A program made the translations under genes and the position numbers. Below, one piece after another: positions 18,234 to 27,806 of a stretch of DNA of 64,000 bases. The stretch covers positions 248,001 to 312,000 of the forward strand of contig NZ_NPKR01000003.1 of NCBI RefSeq assembly GCF_008329535.1. Direction: 5' to 3'. Below the pieces are notes generated by a model. The model searched no databases. It was not told where the DNA came from and saw nothing but the letters and a program-made list of their open reading frames with translations. Source of the DNA: Mycolicibacterium sp. P1-18. GTDB taxonomy: Bacteria > Actinomycetota > Actinomycetes > Mycobacteriales > Mycobacteriaceae. Position 1 is the first letter of the stretch. Every line of letters starts with the position of its first letter.

Positions 18234-19585
18234 GAGTTCTCCAATGCCGTTGCCAACGAGTCGATGTCAGCCTGTGAATGGGTTTCGGTGACGCATACGA
18301 GGATGTCGCGGTCGGACAGCGCCACTCCGCCGAAGATGCCGTCCGCGGCGAGTGCGTGGAGCACGCCCTGCGCCGTCGAACCGGGGCGCTCGACGTGCAG
18401 GACGAACTCCCGGAAATGCGGCCGGTGCGCATCTCTGACGGAGAAGCCGGCCAGGGCGTCGAGGCGGTCGACGGCGTAGGAGGTCCGGTCGAAGATCGAG
18501 GTGCTCAGTTCGGCGATGCCGGACGGGCCGTGCAATGCAAGGAACGTTCCTGCGACGATGCCCGACAGGGCCGAGGCTGTACCGATCCACTCGACGCCGT
18601 TCTCCCGGGCTGCCAATGACGTCCTCTCGTAGGCCACGTCGACGAAGCCGATCTCCCCGCTGGTGGCCGTCGGGGCGATGCCGTACAACCGGGTAGGCAG
18701 TTCGTAGACGAACGTCGGGTCGTCGTGCACGGCAAGCAGGCCGGCGTGCGCTCCACCGAAGTGCAGCCCGTTGCCGAGGGATTGCAGGTCGCCGCAGACG
18801 ATGTCGGCACCAAAACGGGCTGGGGCACCGATCAACCCGAGCGCGATGGGATCCACGGCGACCACGACGATCGCCCCCACCGCGTGCGCAACGGCGGCCA
18901 CCTCCGACAGGTCGACGTCGACCAGGCCGTGTGCGTCGGGAAGTTCGACGAGCACCGCCGCACACGTGTCGTCGAGGGTCGCCCGCAGGTCGCTCAGGTC
19001 GAGTTCACCGGGCAGGTACTCGAGGTGCTCCAGCGCCGGCCTGACGTACTCGCCGATGCGAGAGCGGCGGTCGGGCAGAACGGCGCCGAGCACCACGGCG
19101 CGACGGCGACCGGTGATCCTGGCGGCCATGCGCAATGCGGTGCCCGCCGCCTGATAGCCGTCGTAGGTGGGAATGGAGACGACGTCCATCTCGAGCAGTT
19201 CGGCCATGACGCTTTGGTATTCGAAGAGTGCCTGGTGCTTGCCGTGGTCCTCGTAGGGCTCCCCGGCGTAGGCGCTGACGAACTCGGCGCGGCCTGCGAC
19301 CTCCGTGCACACCGATGGCACGTCGTGCAGATAGGTCCCGGCGCCGCAGAAGTTCAGGACGTCATCGGTGGTCTCGTTGCGTCGCAACAGTTTCCGCACG
19401 TGGCGTACCAATTCGGCCTCCGAGCGAAGTGCCGGCGGCAGCCCGAACGGGCGAGCCTGTCGAAGCCCGGCCGGGACGTCGACGAACAGGTCGTCGAACC
19501 CGGCGACGCCGATGTGGTCGAGCATGTCGCGCACCGCGTGGGGCGTGGAGTTGGGCAGGTAGGGGTGGGGGCGGGTGTCGAGCAC
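18230..19585 (-). CDS. gcvPA: glycine dehydrogenase (decarboxylating) subunit 1
   Basis: A 451-residue partner of GcvPB. It begins LDTRPHPYLPNSTPHAVRDM, then FCGAGTYLHDVPSVCTEVAG, AYAGEPYEDHGKHQALFEYQ, VSIPTYDGYQAAGTALRMA, VCGDLQSLGNGLHFGGAHAG and FVYELPTRLYGIAPTA, the order of the N-terminal P-protein half. GTG 19585 is preceded by GAGGAG nine bases upstream; GTG 19621, overlapping the transporter stop, would add 12 residues. It lacks the PLP-Lys, as expected for subunit 1. Translation is coupled to gcvPB by ATGA. Confidence 0.85.
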   Translation of the reverse strand: MLDTRPHPYLPNSTPHAVRDMLDHIGVAGFDDLFVDVPAGLRQARPFGLPPALRSEAELVRHVRKLLRRNETTDDVLNFCGAGTYLHDVPSVCTEVAGRAEFVSAYAGEPYEDHGKHQALFEYQSVMAELLEMDVVSIPTYDGYQAAGTALRMAARITGRRRAVVLGAVLPDRRSRIGEYVRPALEHLEYLPGELDLSDLRATLDDTCAAVLVELPDAHGLVDVDLSEVAAVAHAVGAIVVVAVDPIALGLIGAPARFGADIVCGDLQSLGNGLHFGGAHAGLLAVHDDPTFVYELPTRLYGIAPTATSGEIGFVDVAYERTSLAARENGVEWIGTASALSGIVAGTFLALHGPSGIAELSTSIFDRTSYAVDRLDALAGFSVRDAHRPHFREFVLHVERPGSTAQGVLHALAADGIFGGVALSDRDILVCVTETHSQADIDSLATALENS

Positions 19586-19617
19586 GGTGGTGGACTCCTC
19601 GGTAGATCGTGAATCGT

Positions 19618-21099
19618 TCACGCCGACGCCAGTTCTCGAATGCGGGTGCGTAGCACCAACACCGCGGCGCCCACGGCGACGCCGATCGCGCTGAGCATCA
19701 GGTAGTACGACGTGGTCGTCATGACGGTGGAGAGCTTGACCATCTGCGCGCCAAGGCCAGCCCCGGCCGCCATGGACAGGTACCAGAAGCCCATCGTCTG
19801 ATTGGCGAACGCTCGGGGCGCGAGTCGCGTGGTCTCGGCGATGCCGACCGGAGACACCGCCAACTCGGCGACCGCCTGGATCAGGTAGATCACGATGAGC
19901 CACAGCGGGGAGATGAGCGCGGAGCCTCCGGCACTGGCCAACGCCAAGGGCACCACGGCGAAGGTGAGGCCACCCACCAGCGTTCCGACTCCCATCTTGG
20001 TGGCGGCGTCGGGGTTGCGGTTCCGCATCTTGATCCACAGGGCAGCCATGACGGGGGCGAACACGATGATGGCCAGAGAGTTCACCGACAAGAACCACGA
20101 CGAGGGGAACGCGAAACCGAACAGCGAGGTGCTCACCCGATCGGAGGCCAACTCCGAGAGCACGGTCGACCCTTGTTCGAACATCATCCAGAACGCGACG
20201 GAGGTGAGGAACAGTGGCACGTAGGCCTTGAGTCGGCTGCGTTCCGCGCAGTCGACCCGCGGGCTGCGCAGCATCACGAGCAGGACCGCGACCGGTGCGG
20301 TGAAGGTCCCCGCGCTGATCGCGTTGATCGCCCCGGACAGTCCCCCACCGCTGAGAACGAAGGTGGCCACGACCACGACTGCGACCGCCACACCCGAGTA
20401 GATGGCGACACGGGACGTGCCCGCGTCGTCGAGACTGCCCGGTGCCGCCTTCGGGCGGGGGCCGACGTCGGGCATCGCACGGAAGTTGACCAGGAAGTAG
20501 ACGACACCGATGCCCATGCCGACGGCCGCGGCCAAGAAACCCGCGTGGTAGTTGACGTTCTGACCAAGCCAGCCACAGACCAAGGGCGCGACGAATCCGC
20601 CGATGTTGATGCCCATGTAGAACAGCGAGAAGCCGGAGTCGCGGCGGCGATCCTCCGGGGAGTAGAGCGCGCCGACCAGGGAGGCGATGTTGGGCTTGAG
20701 CAGTCCGGTGCCCACTACCACGGCGGTGAGTCCGACGTAGAAGAGCGACGACGTCGGCACGGCAAGCACGATGTGGCCGGACATGATGATCAACCCGCCG
20801 GTCAGCACCGTCTTGCGGGCGCCGAGGTAGCGGTCGGCCAGCCAGCCGCCCAGCACCGAGGTCAGGTACGCGCTGGCACTGTAGATCGCGGTTAGCGACA
20901 ACGCGCTCGCGGTCGGCAGACCCATCCCGCCGTGTGACACGGGGGTCAGCAGGTACAGCGCCAGAATGGCGCGCATGCCGTAGAAGGAGAAGCGCTCCCA
21001 AATCTCGACCGACACCGGCGTCATCAATTGACGTGGGTGCCCGAAGAATTCGGGTTCGCGGCGCAGCGGGTCTCGGGTCGTGCCGAGGCGAGTTGTCAT
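19618..21099 (-). CDS. POT/PTR2-family proton-dependent peptide transporter
   Basis: A 493-residue MFS-type membrane protein of the POT family, which takes up di- and tripeptides with protons. Landmarks: EIWERFSFYGMRAILALYL (ExxER motif), GGWLADRYLGARKTVLTGG, GTGLLKPNIASLVGALY, and the family signature FSLFYMGINIGGFVAPLVCGWL, plus MMFEQGSTV and ELAVSPVGI in the C-terminal half. First gene of the operon POT-gcvPA-gcvPB-Fe-ADH-like-pucR, so imported peptides or amino acids probably feed the decarboxylase. ATG 21099 is the natural start. Confidence 0.85.
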   Translation of the reverse strand: MTTRLGTTRDPLRREPEFFGHPRQLMTPVSVEIWERFSFYGMRAILALYLLTPVSHGGMGLPTASALSLTAIYSASAYLTSVLGGWLADRYLGARKTVLTGGLIIMSGHIVLAVPTSSLFYVGLTAVVVGTGLLKPNIASLVGALYSPEDRRRDSGFSLFYMGINIGGFVAPLVCGWLGQNVNYHAGFLAAAVGMGIGVVYFLVNFRAMPDVGPRPKAAPGSLDDAGTSRVAIYSGVAVAVVVVATFVLSGGGLSGAINAISAGTFTAPVAVLLVMLRSPRVDCAERSRLKAYVPLFLTSVAFWMMFEQGSTVLSELASDRVSTSLFGFAFPSSWFLSVNSLAIIVFAPVMAALWIKMRNRNPDAATKMGVGTLVGGLTFAVVPLALASAGGSALISPLWLIVIYLIQAVAELAVSPVGIAETTRLAPRAFANQTMGFWYLSMAAGAGLGAQMVKLSTVMTTTSYYLMLSAIGVAVGAAVLVLRTRIRELASA

Positions 21100-21219
21100 G
21101 CGTAGTCCTCGAGTTTGGTGGGATCACACCGGCCGTGAGCCTGCTCACAGCCGGTGCGTCCACCCAGTGTCGGAACCGTCTGCCCTGTGGACAATCGCCG
21201 AACCGTATAGTCCCGACCG

Positions 21220-21298
21220 CCAAATGGCCGACTCGTACAGTGGTCGGACCCACAACGTGATGGCTACGACGACCGCCCATTTGGTGTCGACATTTGGT
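21220..21298. promoter_or_regulatory. CATTTGGT direct repeats upstream of the POT operon
   Basis: CATTTGGT occurs at 21278-21285 and again at 21291-21298, with the opposite orientation CCAAATGG at 21220-21227. The sites lie 120-200 bp upstream of the POT start. They could be PucR-type binding sites, but that is inference. Confidence 0.3.
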
Positions 21299-21992
21299 AA
21301 TGCTGCCGCCTCAACGGGCGCGTGCCACGAGGCGGCCCATCACGGATCACGACTACGCGGGCACGCAGACAACGCCCGTAGATCAACGCCGATCCGTCCT
21401 ACATCTCGAACGTTCCACCCCCGCGCGGCTAGAACCCATTGGTGGATCCACCGCGCGAAAACCGTTGGGGTCAAGGCTGATCGTTGCGCACCGCTGTCCA
21501 CCGACCTCGTTGCGGCCGGTAGTGCGTTGGTCCGTCATGCGGCACGGCCGAAGACGTTCTGAGCTGTGCGTTTGGGCGTACGGCCTTGCAGCATCTTCAG
21601 TTGGACTGCCGAATATGCATTCGTTGAGGAGGCTCGGGGTGGACGCACCGACGGGTCGACTGGCTTACCTGCCAGCGGGCGTGTCAGCCCCCGACCCCGG
21701 CGCCTTTCTCAGCGATGTGCTCACCGGGCGGCGCCGCGCGCAGTTTGCAAAGAACTTCTGCACCGACGCCGCCCGTCGCCGAGCGGCGTCGGTGCTGCGA
21801 ATGACCGAATTCGTGGGTCTTATCCGTGGCAATGGACGCCAACTGACGCCGATGATTACTTGGGACATCTCCGGGGCGTACGGCCGACGGGTTCGCTACC
21901 CAGAACGTGATGAACCGTATGATCCGGCTCGTCCTAGCGGAGCGTCGGCAATGGCCACGACGTTGGAGTGACCGATGGATTAGGGCGGTGCG
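21299..21992. other. gene-poor stretch
   Basis: A long plus-strand frame (21294-21971) is open but its translation is low-complexity Arg/Pro-rich text with no family resemblance and no ribosome site, so I do not call it a gene. The only clear structure is the hairpin at 21760-21795. Confidence 0.4.
21760..21795. repeat. perfect 13-bp inverted repeat (hairpin)
   Basis: GCACCGACGCCGC and GCGGCGTCGGTGC flank a 10-base loop. There is no U-tract and no adjacent gene end, so its role (terminator, relic of a mobile-element end, or chance) is open. Confidence 0.5.
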
Positions 21993-22901
21993 TTAGATCG
22001 GGTAGGTGATCCCGGTTAGTTCCTCGGAGACGGCCCAGAGACGACGTTGCAGCTCGACGTCGTGGGATTGCTCGCTGGAGGCCACCACCTTGGGGTGACC
22101 GCGGGTCTCGCCGATCCCGTCGGGGCCGTAGTACTGGCCGCCGAGGACTCCGGGATCGGTCGCCGCACGAAGGGTCGGCAGTGCACCCATCGCTGAGGGC
22201 TGTGAGACCAGCGGGTTGATCAGCTCCAGGACCTGGCGCAACGGCGTCACTATGTTTCGGGTGAGATGGGTGTTGGACAGTCCCGGATGGGCGGCGGCGG
22301 CGATGGTCGTCGTACCGAGCAGTCGGCGCTGTAGCTCGTAAGTGAACAGTAGGTTGGCCAGCTTGGCTTGGCCGTACGCGGCGACCGAGGAGTAGCTGCG
22401 TTCCCACTGCAAGTCATCGAAGTGGATCGCGGCTCGCATGCGGTGCCCGACGCTACTGACGGTGACGATTCGGGATAGTGGAGTGCTCAGGATGCGGTCG
22501 AGCAGCAGGCCGGTAAGCGCAAAGTGACCGAGATGGTTTGTCCCAAACTGTAGTTCGAAGCCATCTTCAGTGGTGATCTTGGGCCCGAACATGACCCCGG
22601 CGTTGTTGATCAGAAGATCGATCGACTCGTGCGCGGAACGCAATGAGTCGGCGGCAGCGCGGATAGACGTCTGCGAATTGAGGTCGAGTTCTTGTAACGA
22701 GACTCGCGTACCGGGGTTCTTCGCGACAATCGCGTCGGCCGCCTGCTGGCCCTTGTCGAGGTTGCGCACTGCTAGCACGACGTGCGCACCGTGTGCAGCC
22801 AGCGCGGTAGCGGTCTGCAAACCCAGACCAGTGTTCGCGCCGGTGATGACCGCCGTGCGCCCGGACTGGTCGGGAATGTTGTTCGTGGTCCACGTCGCCA
22901 T
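21993..22901 (-). CDS. SDR oxidoreductase (retinol-dehydrogenase-like)
   Basis: A 302-residue short-chain dehydrogenase, NAD(P)-dependent. Motifs: TGANTGLGLQTATALAAHGA (TGxxxGxG cofactor loop, residues 20-27), DLLINNAGVMFGPK (NNAG), IVTVSSVGHRM (catalytic Ser), AAYGQAKLANLLFTYEL (YxxxK). Such proteins of ~300 residues act on lipid or retinol-like carbonyls and are often annotated only as oxidoreductases. Start ATG 22901. The TetR at 23017 lies upstream on the same strand, 115 bp away, and may control it. Confidence 0.85.
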   Translation of the reverse strand: MATWTTNNIPDQSGRTAVITGANTGLGLQTATALAAHGAHVVLAVRNLDKGQQAADAIVAKNPGTRVSLQELDLNSQTSIRAAADSLRSAHESIDLLINNAGVMFGPKITTEDGFELQFGTNHLGHFALTGLLLDRILSTPLSRIVTVSSVGHRMRAAIHFDDLQWERSYSSVAAYGQAKLANLLFTYELQRRLLGTTTIAAAAHPGLSNTHLTRNIVTPLRQVLELINPLVSQPSAMGALPTLRAATDPGVLGGQYYGPDGIGETRGHPKVVASSEQSHDVELQRRLWAVSEELTGITYPI

Positions 22902-22926
22902 GGTCGTCCTTCCGAAACTCTTCGAC

Positions 22927-22942
22927 CGGGGCGTGCGCCCCG
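22927..22942. promoter_or_regulatory. hairpin/palindrome in the SDR leader
   Basis: CGGGGCG-TG-CGCCCCG, a perfect 7-bp inverted repeat 26 bp upstream of the SDR start. It could be an operator or a leader hairpin. Confidence 0.35.
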
Positions 22943-23016
22943 CTTAGGTCAGACTAGGGGGCTTTCCGCGCCAAAGAGAAGATAATGACGTAGATAACAG
23001 TCGTCTGTGCATGGCC

Positions 23017-23574
23017 TTAAGGGCGTAGTCCGGCCATGGCCATCTCAGTCACTCGGGCGGCAACCTCAGAGTCGTATGCCTGCATCGCATGGACGCCGAC
23101 GATCAGCGCCTTGAGGTCACGCGCTGTGACAGTGGCCTTGACCGAGCCGGACCGCTGTGCCGCGGCGAGTAGCTCGCCGAGCAACGCGCGGAATTCCTCG
23201 TCAGCCTCCGGTGCGACGAGGTGAAGGTCGATGCCCGAGCCGGCCATCGCATCGGCGAAGGAGCGGTCGAGGAAACCCTCCGCGATCACCGCACGAAGGA
23301 AATCGAAGATCGCCTCGCTGGAATCGCCACCGTCGAGCAGCTCTCGGGCGGTGTCGGCCAACTTGTGCACACGGCCGACGATCACCGCGCTCAACAGCGC
23401 CGCCTTGGTGGGGAAGTGGCGCCAAACCGTCCCGGCTCCCACGCCCGCCCGTCGGGCTATCTCGTCAATCGGCACCGACGTACCTTCGGTGGCCAGCGCC
23501 TCGTACGCAACCTCCAGCACCCGCGCCCGATTGCGAGCGGCGTCGGCGCGTAGCGGGCGCCTCAAGCCATCCAT
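23017..23574 (-). CDS. TetR/AcrR family regulator
   Basis: A 185-residue repressor with ADAARNRARVLEVAYEALAT and PIDEIARRAGVGAGTVWRHF PTKAALL as the HTH. The C-terminal half is typical of TetR proteins next to SDR genes. I place the start at ATG 23574, six bases after GAGAGG; a GTG at 23592 would add six residues. Probably regulates the SDR downstream. Ligand unknown. Confidence 0.85.
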   Translation of the reverse strand: MDGLRRPLRADAARNRARVLEVAYEALATEGTSVPIDEIARRAGVGAGTVWRHFPTKAALLSAVIVGRVHKLADTARELLDGGDSSEAIFDFLRAVIAEGFLDRSFADAMAGSGIDLHLVAPEADEEFRALLGELLAAAQRSGSVKATVTARDLKALIVGVHAMQAYDSEVAARVTEMAMAGLRP

Positions 23575-23592
23575 GCCATTCCTCTCGTTCAC

Positions 23593-25309
23593 GGTTGTGC
23601 CACGGCCGACGAAACGTACCCACGGTACCCGTCAGCCAGTGACGGCAGAAAGAGTTACGCCGTGGACGACTTGCAATATGTCGCCGTGACGGAATCGGTT
23701 CGAAGCTTACGCCGCTAATCTACGATGCTGGCAGCCCATCGTTTGATATTACTATCGGAATTTGTTGCAGCACAACATATTCCGCTTCGGGTTCTTGTCA
23801 TAATAATCAGGCAGCACCCCACTCGGACCCTGAATGGCGAACGGTTCCCCGAGCCAGAAGGAGACTTCTTCGCCTCAAAGGGAGCACGGTTACAAGTCCA
23901 GCGTTTGCACACTCCCGGTCGATTTGGCCAAAGCGCCTCGGCGTCAACGGGTTTGGTGGATCGCGCCACGTTCGCACCACCTCCTTCCGGTGCGGTTGTC
24001 GCGACACGCGCCTGCCAGCGTTCGCTTCGCGATTGGACCTACCGGCACCGATGCGGCAATGATGCATCAGATGACACGACCTGGGACGTCCCCAACTCCG
24101 CTCGCATGGGCTCCGCACTAACCGCGCTGCGGATGCCTTCTTCTCCGGTGCATACCGGGCGTCTCGTCGGCCCCCGGACGACTGCTCCCTGGGCATGACT
24201 CCATACTCGTTTCCAATGCCTGGAGCCGCTCACACTACCGGGCGATTGATGCTGACGCATCGCCCCAGGACGCCGTGCGCTAGTCCGGAAGGGGCGACCG
24301 CGGGACCAACCGAACCATCGATCGATCTCTACGTGAACCGTCACCAGGGGGCTCTCCCTGGCGGCGTAATCCTTGCCGAGGAAGTGTCTTGAGTTAGCGC
24401 ACGTCGATCGCGCCCATCCGACTTTTGGGTGATGCCTCCCGACGGAATCGGCGGCATGGCCATTGCAAGGGGCTCCATCCATAAACATCTAGCCCATCGA
24501 CGGCGCTGTCATCGCCATCAACGTGCGGTCCTTCCAATCGGGCACGACGAGGTGGTGGCTGGCGTGGCATTCCGTGTCAGAACACACCTCGGTATCCGTC
24601 GACGATGATGTCGCTGAACCTGTCGTCTCGGCCTGTTGAGCCAGAATCCGTTGCGCTCCAACTCTTTTCACCACTACTTCATGAATGCGTCGTGCACCCG
24701 CCATCGACGTCTTGATGCGCGTTGGCAGATCTTCTCGATCGATGCGGATCCACGAATCCGCGGCCACGTTCAGTGCGGCCAGGAGCCGATGACGTCGATC
24801 GTGGTGCTCGGGCCAGATCAGCCATGACACCCCAGCCTATGACCTACGCGCACAGCACGTTCACCATGCGCACAGGACGTTCCCCGACGGTCTGGTCGCG
24901 GAGGCGGCGCTGGCCGATGGCGAAGTGGACGCTGACGAGATCGAACAATTGGCTGAGCGGCAGATCGGTTAGAGCTTGGACTCTACTGCGTCACGCAGCA
25001 CACCGACGCCTGCCGAGCCGTTGAGAACGCGCTTGCCCTGCCTGGCACAAAGACTCTTCGTGGACGTCGTCGGGTCGGCAACCAATGGCTCTGGAAAGAG
25101 AAATCAACTGAGCTACCTCGAGGCTCTTGCCGCACAACATGGTTTGGTGGCCAAGGCTTCAGTCACGACGAAGGGGTGCGGCGTTACCGTGGCCCGTAGC
25201 TTCTCGAGCTGTCGTGGGGTGATCTCCTGACCTGGGCGCGACGCCCGGGGATGATCGAGATCGCAACGCTGGAGGTGGTCTCCACTTCCGTCGCCGCGAA
25301 CAGCGGTCT
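23593..25309. other. 1.7-kb gene-poor region
   Basis: I find no gene that can be supported. Base composition is more even than in neighbouring genes and frames are short on all strands. The most protein-like piece is a plus-strand frame ending at TAG 24970-24972 (FPDGLVAEAALADGEVDADE then IEQLAERQIG), which looks like the acidic C-terminus of an unidentified protein and has no start. The rest looks like decayed DNA. Confidence 0.45.
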
Positions 25310-26152
25310 TCACGAACTTGGTGTTCCGCGGTACCCAGACATCACAGCGGCGTACTCATCGAGAATCCTCAGTGATTCGTCGCGCGGCCTGGTCGGCAGC
25401 AGGAGCGCAAGCTGTCCGAACCCCAATTCCTCGCAAGCGCCCCAATATTCGGCGTTTGCAGGGGTGCCAAACTGGAGCAGCGGAACGTCGTGGCCCGCGC
25501 CGTCACGCATCGCCGTGATGCGCTTGCACAATTCCTCGACGGGCGACGCGTTGGAGATCCACCCGGCATCGTGTCGAAACACCCGCTTCACCGTGGCATC
25601 GGAGTTGCCGCCGATGTATATCGGGGGGTGCGGTTTCTGCACGGGCTTGGGGCGCAGGTAGGAGGATTCGATGTCGACGTGCTCACCGTGGTACTCGGCC
25701 GGCTCGGTCGTCCACAGCGCCTTGACAGCCTCGATCCGCTCGTCCAGCAGCGCCCCCCGCGTCTTCGGGTCGGTGCCGTGGTTACGCACCTCCTCGATGT
25801 TCCAGCCGGCGCCCACGCCAAAGACGAACCGCCCCTCGGAGATCAGGTCGACGCTCGCGGCTTCTTTTGCGGTGATGATCGGATCTCGCTGAATGAGCAA
25901 CGCGATCCCGGTGACCAGGTCGATCTTCGACGTCACGGCAGCAGCCGCGGCCAATGTGACGAACGGGTCGAGCGTCCGATAGTAGAAGTCCGGCATGTCA
26001 CCGTCGAGCGGAAACGCCGTCTCTCTGCTAGCCGGAATGTGGGTGTGCTCGGCGATCACCAATGAGTCGAATCCGCGCTCCTAGATGGCGCGAGCCAGCG
26101 ACACCGGGTCGATCCCGTCGTCGGTGACGAAGGTGGAGATTCCGATCCTCAA
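25310..26152 (-). pseudogene. LLM-class F420-dependent oxidoreductase, nonsense-mutated
   Basis: The minus strand from TTG 26152 reads LRIGISTFVTDDGIDPVSLA, RAI, then a TAG at 26083-26081, then ERGFDSLVIAEHTHIPASRE. It continues as a luciferase-like (alpha/beta barrel) enzyme: DPFVTLAAAAAVTSKIDLVT, LIQRDPIITAKEAASVDLIS, GRFVFGVGAGWNIEEVRNHG and RPKPVQKPHPPIYIGG. The family has Glu at the TAG (GAG to TAG). The remainder, from ATG 26062, is 250 residues and lacks the first strand and helix, so it is probably inactive. F420-linked LLM enzymes are abundant in mycobacteria. Confidence 0.75.
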
Positions 26153-26189
26153 GGCCGTTCCTCACTTTGGAGCAACATGTCCTGCCTGG

Positions 26190-26623
26190 TCATTCAAGGA
26201 CGAACACCGGCAAGTGCCGGTCGGTCTGGGTCTGGTACTCGGCGTATGGCGGGTAGGCCTCGACGGCCAGCTTCCACCACTGCGCACGCTCGGTCCCGCT
26301 GAGCTCGCGGGCGGTGAGGGTCACGACCTGTGCGCCGTCCTGCACCGTGACGGTGGGGTTGGCCTTGACGTTGTAGTACCACAACGGGTGCTTGGGGCCG
26401 GCGCCGTTGGAGCCAACCATGGCGTACTTGCCGTCCGCCTCGACGCGCATCAGCGGCACTAGCGCTTCCTACCGGACTTCGCCCCGGTGACGGTGAACAG
26501 TACGACAGGGTGGCCGACATACTCGGCCCCATCGGTGGTGCCCCGCTCGAGAATGCTCTGGGTCAGCTCGCGTACCCAGTCGTTGGGGCTCAGCTGGGCA
26601 TCGGTTCCGGTGCTGTCAGTCAC
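26190..26623 (-). pseudogene. Ddn-type deazaflavin-dependent nitroreductase, frameshifted
   Basis: From GTG 26623 the frame reads TDSTGTDAQLSPNDWVRELT, ERGTTDGAEYVGHPVVLFTV and TGAKSGRKR, then TAG. The homologous reading resumes one base later as VPLMRVEADGKYAMVGSNGA, HPLWYYNVKANPTVTVQDG and YQTQTDRHLPVFVLE. The loss of one base at about 26459-26463 (CGCTACGTG to CGCTAGTG) explains both frames. Ddn-family proteins are ~145-residue F420H2-dependent reductases; this one would be complete without the deletion. It sits 37 bp from the LLM remnant, another F420 enzyme, on the same strand. Confidence 0.75.
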
Positions 26624-27247
26624 GCGTCATCATCCGATCTTGATGGTCACGGGGATCTTACCCGACACTGTCCGCGAGTACGGGCAACGACGGTATGCTG
26701 GGGTCGGGTATGAAATCAATTGTAGTGTAAGCATTTTCGTTCGCCTCGACCACCACGGCGTCGGCGCATCGAACGTCGCGGAGTCCGCACGGCCACCGAC
26801 CAGCCCGCCGGTGATCACGATGGCCGTGCCGGCTGACATGTGCGTCCTCCCACGATCGGCCTGCTCTCGAACCGCTCCCCCGGGCCACCCAGATCGCACA
26901 CGCGGCGTATCACTGTGACCTTCTTCCGGCCCATTGCACATACGCCCGTTCCGGTCAGCGAACCGCAACGGAATGGTCCGATTAGGAGGCATGCTGTGGT
27001 CAATCAATCGGGTACCGCCACGATCACCTACGGAGAGAGGGGACTGTCGATGAAGGCCCTGCGCATCCATGCCCTGGGGCGCGGCGCCCCGACTCGACGA
27101 CGTCGACGACCCGACGGTGCAGCGCCACGATCCAAACGAACTCCACGCCCTCACCGTGAACGGCGACCCACTACCGGGGTGTCGTACCACTCGTCTATGG
27201 GCAAATTTTCCGCGGATTGTAGACAATCTGCGATTGGAAAGGACTCC
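26624..27247. other. mosaic of very short gene remnants
   Basis: No intact gene. Minus-strand text ending at about 26632 (CPYSRTVSGKIPVTIKIG) resembles an OsmC/Ohr C-terminus. Plus-strand ATG 27050, after a GAGAGG site, reads MKALRIHALG then, one frame over, PRLDDVDDPT, like the N-terminus of a zinc-type alcohol dehydrogenase. The following HDPNELHALTVNGDPLPG resembles part of a molybdopterin oxidoreductase. These assignments rest on 20-25 residues each and are weak. Confidence 0.35.
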
Positions 27248-27409
27248 ATGAGCGGCGAACCACGGGTTGCGGTAGTCACCGGTGCCACGTCCGGCATCGG
27301 AGCGCAAATTGCCGGCAGGCTGCATGCCGACGGTCTGCGGGTCGTCATTGCCGGCCGGTCACAGGAACGAGGTGCCAGTCTTCAAGCCGAATGGGCAGGA
27401 TATGGCCGA
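27248..27409 (+). pseudogene. SDR oxidoreductase, N-terminal remnant
   Basis: ATG 27248 begins SGEPRVAVVTGATSGIGAQI then AGRLHADGLRVVIAGRSQER, the TGxxxGIG cofactor-binding segment of a short-chain dehydrogenase. After about 54 residues it runs into minus-strand homogentisate-dioxygenase-like sequence, so the catalytic part is missing. Confidence 0.65.
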
Positions 27410-27800
27410 TATTCCCGCGGTCGGGCATGCGAAGCGCCGAGGCGGTCTCGATGACGTAGGCGACGGTCTCTCCGTCTCGAGGCACCATCTAGTAGTTGGT
27501 GCTCTTCGGGATCACCAAGTACTTGAACGGCGCGTACTCCAGAATTCCGCGGGGCGATCAGTCGCCCCGAGCCACGAAGTCCGAAGATCGCAATGTCTCC
27601 GTCAGCGTTTCGCGCACAGTGGTTTGGCCAATATAGGAAGTAGGGCGTCGACCGCCTCCTCGCCGACACGCAGACATCGTCGTTGAAGATTGACAAGGTG
27701 GGGGTGGCCCGGACGTCACGCTCGTCCTCGGCAGGGAACTGGTCCAGGGCGACGACCCGTTGACGGATTGGCCCCTCGACCCGAATCCACGGCGTGGTCG
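27380..27800 (-). pseudogene. homogentisate 1,2-dioxygenase-like remnant
   Basis: The minus strand reads TTPWIRVEGPIRQRVVALDQ, TPTLSIFNDDVCVSARRR, NADGDIAIFGLRGSGRLIAP. After a frame change comes EYAPFKYLVIPKSTNY, an in-frame TAG, then MVPRDGETVAYVIETASALR, MPDRGNIGHILPIRLEDW. The order matches the middle of cupin-fold homogentisate dioxygenases (ring cleavage in tyrosine/phenylalanine breakdown). Both ends are missing, and at least one frameshift and one nonsense codon are present. Confidence 0.65.
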
Positions 27801-27806
27801 GTGGCG

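Noticed and set aside
18230..21280. A single 1016-residue fusion of transporter-region frame and GcvPA
   Set aside because: The first half is an off-frame reading of the POT gene; GcvPA has its own GTG with a good ribosome site at 19585.
21294..21971. 225-residue plus-strand frame
   Set aside because: No ribosome site and no family resemblance; it contains the hairpin at 21760, so coding is unlikely.
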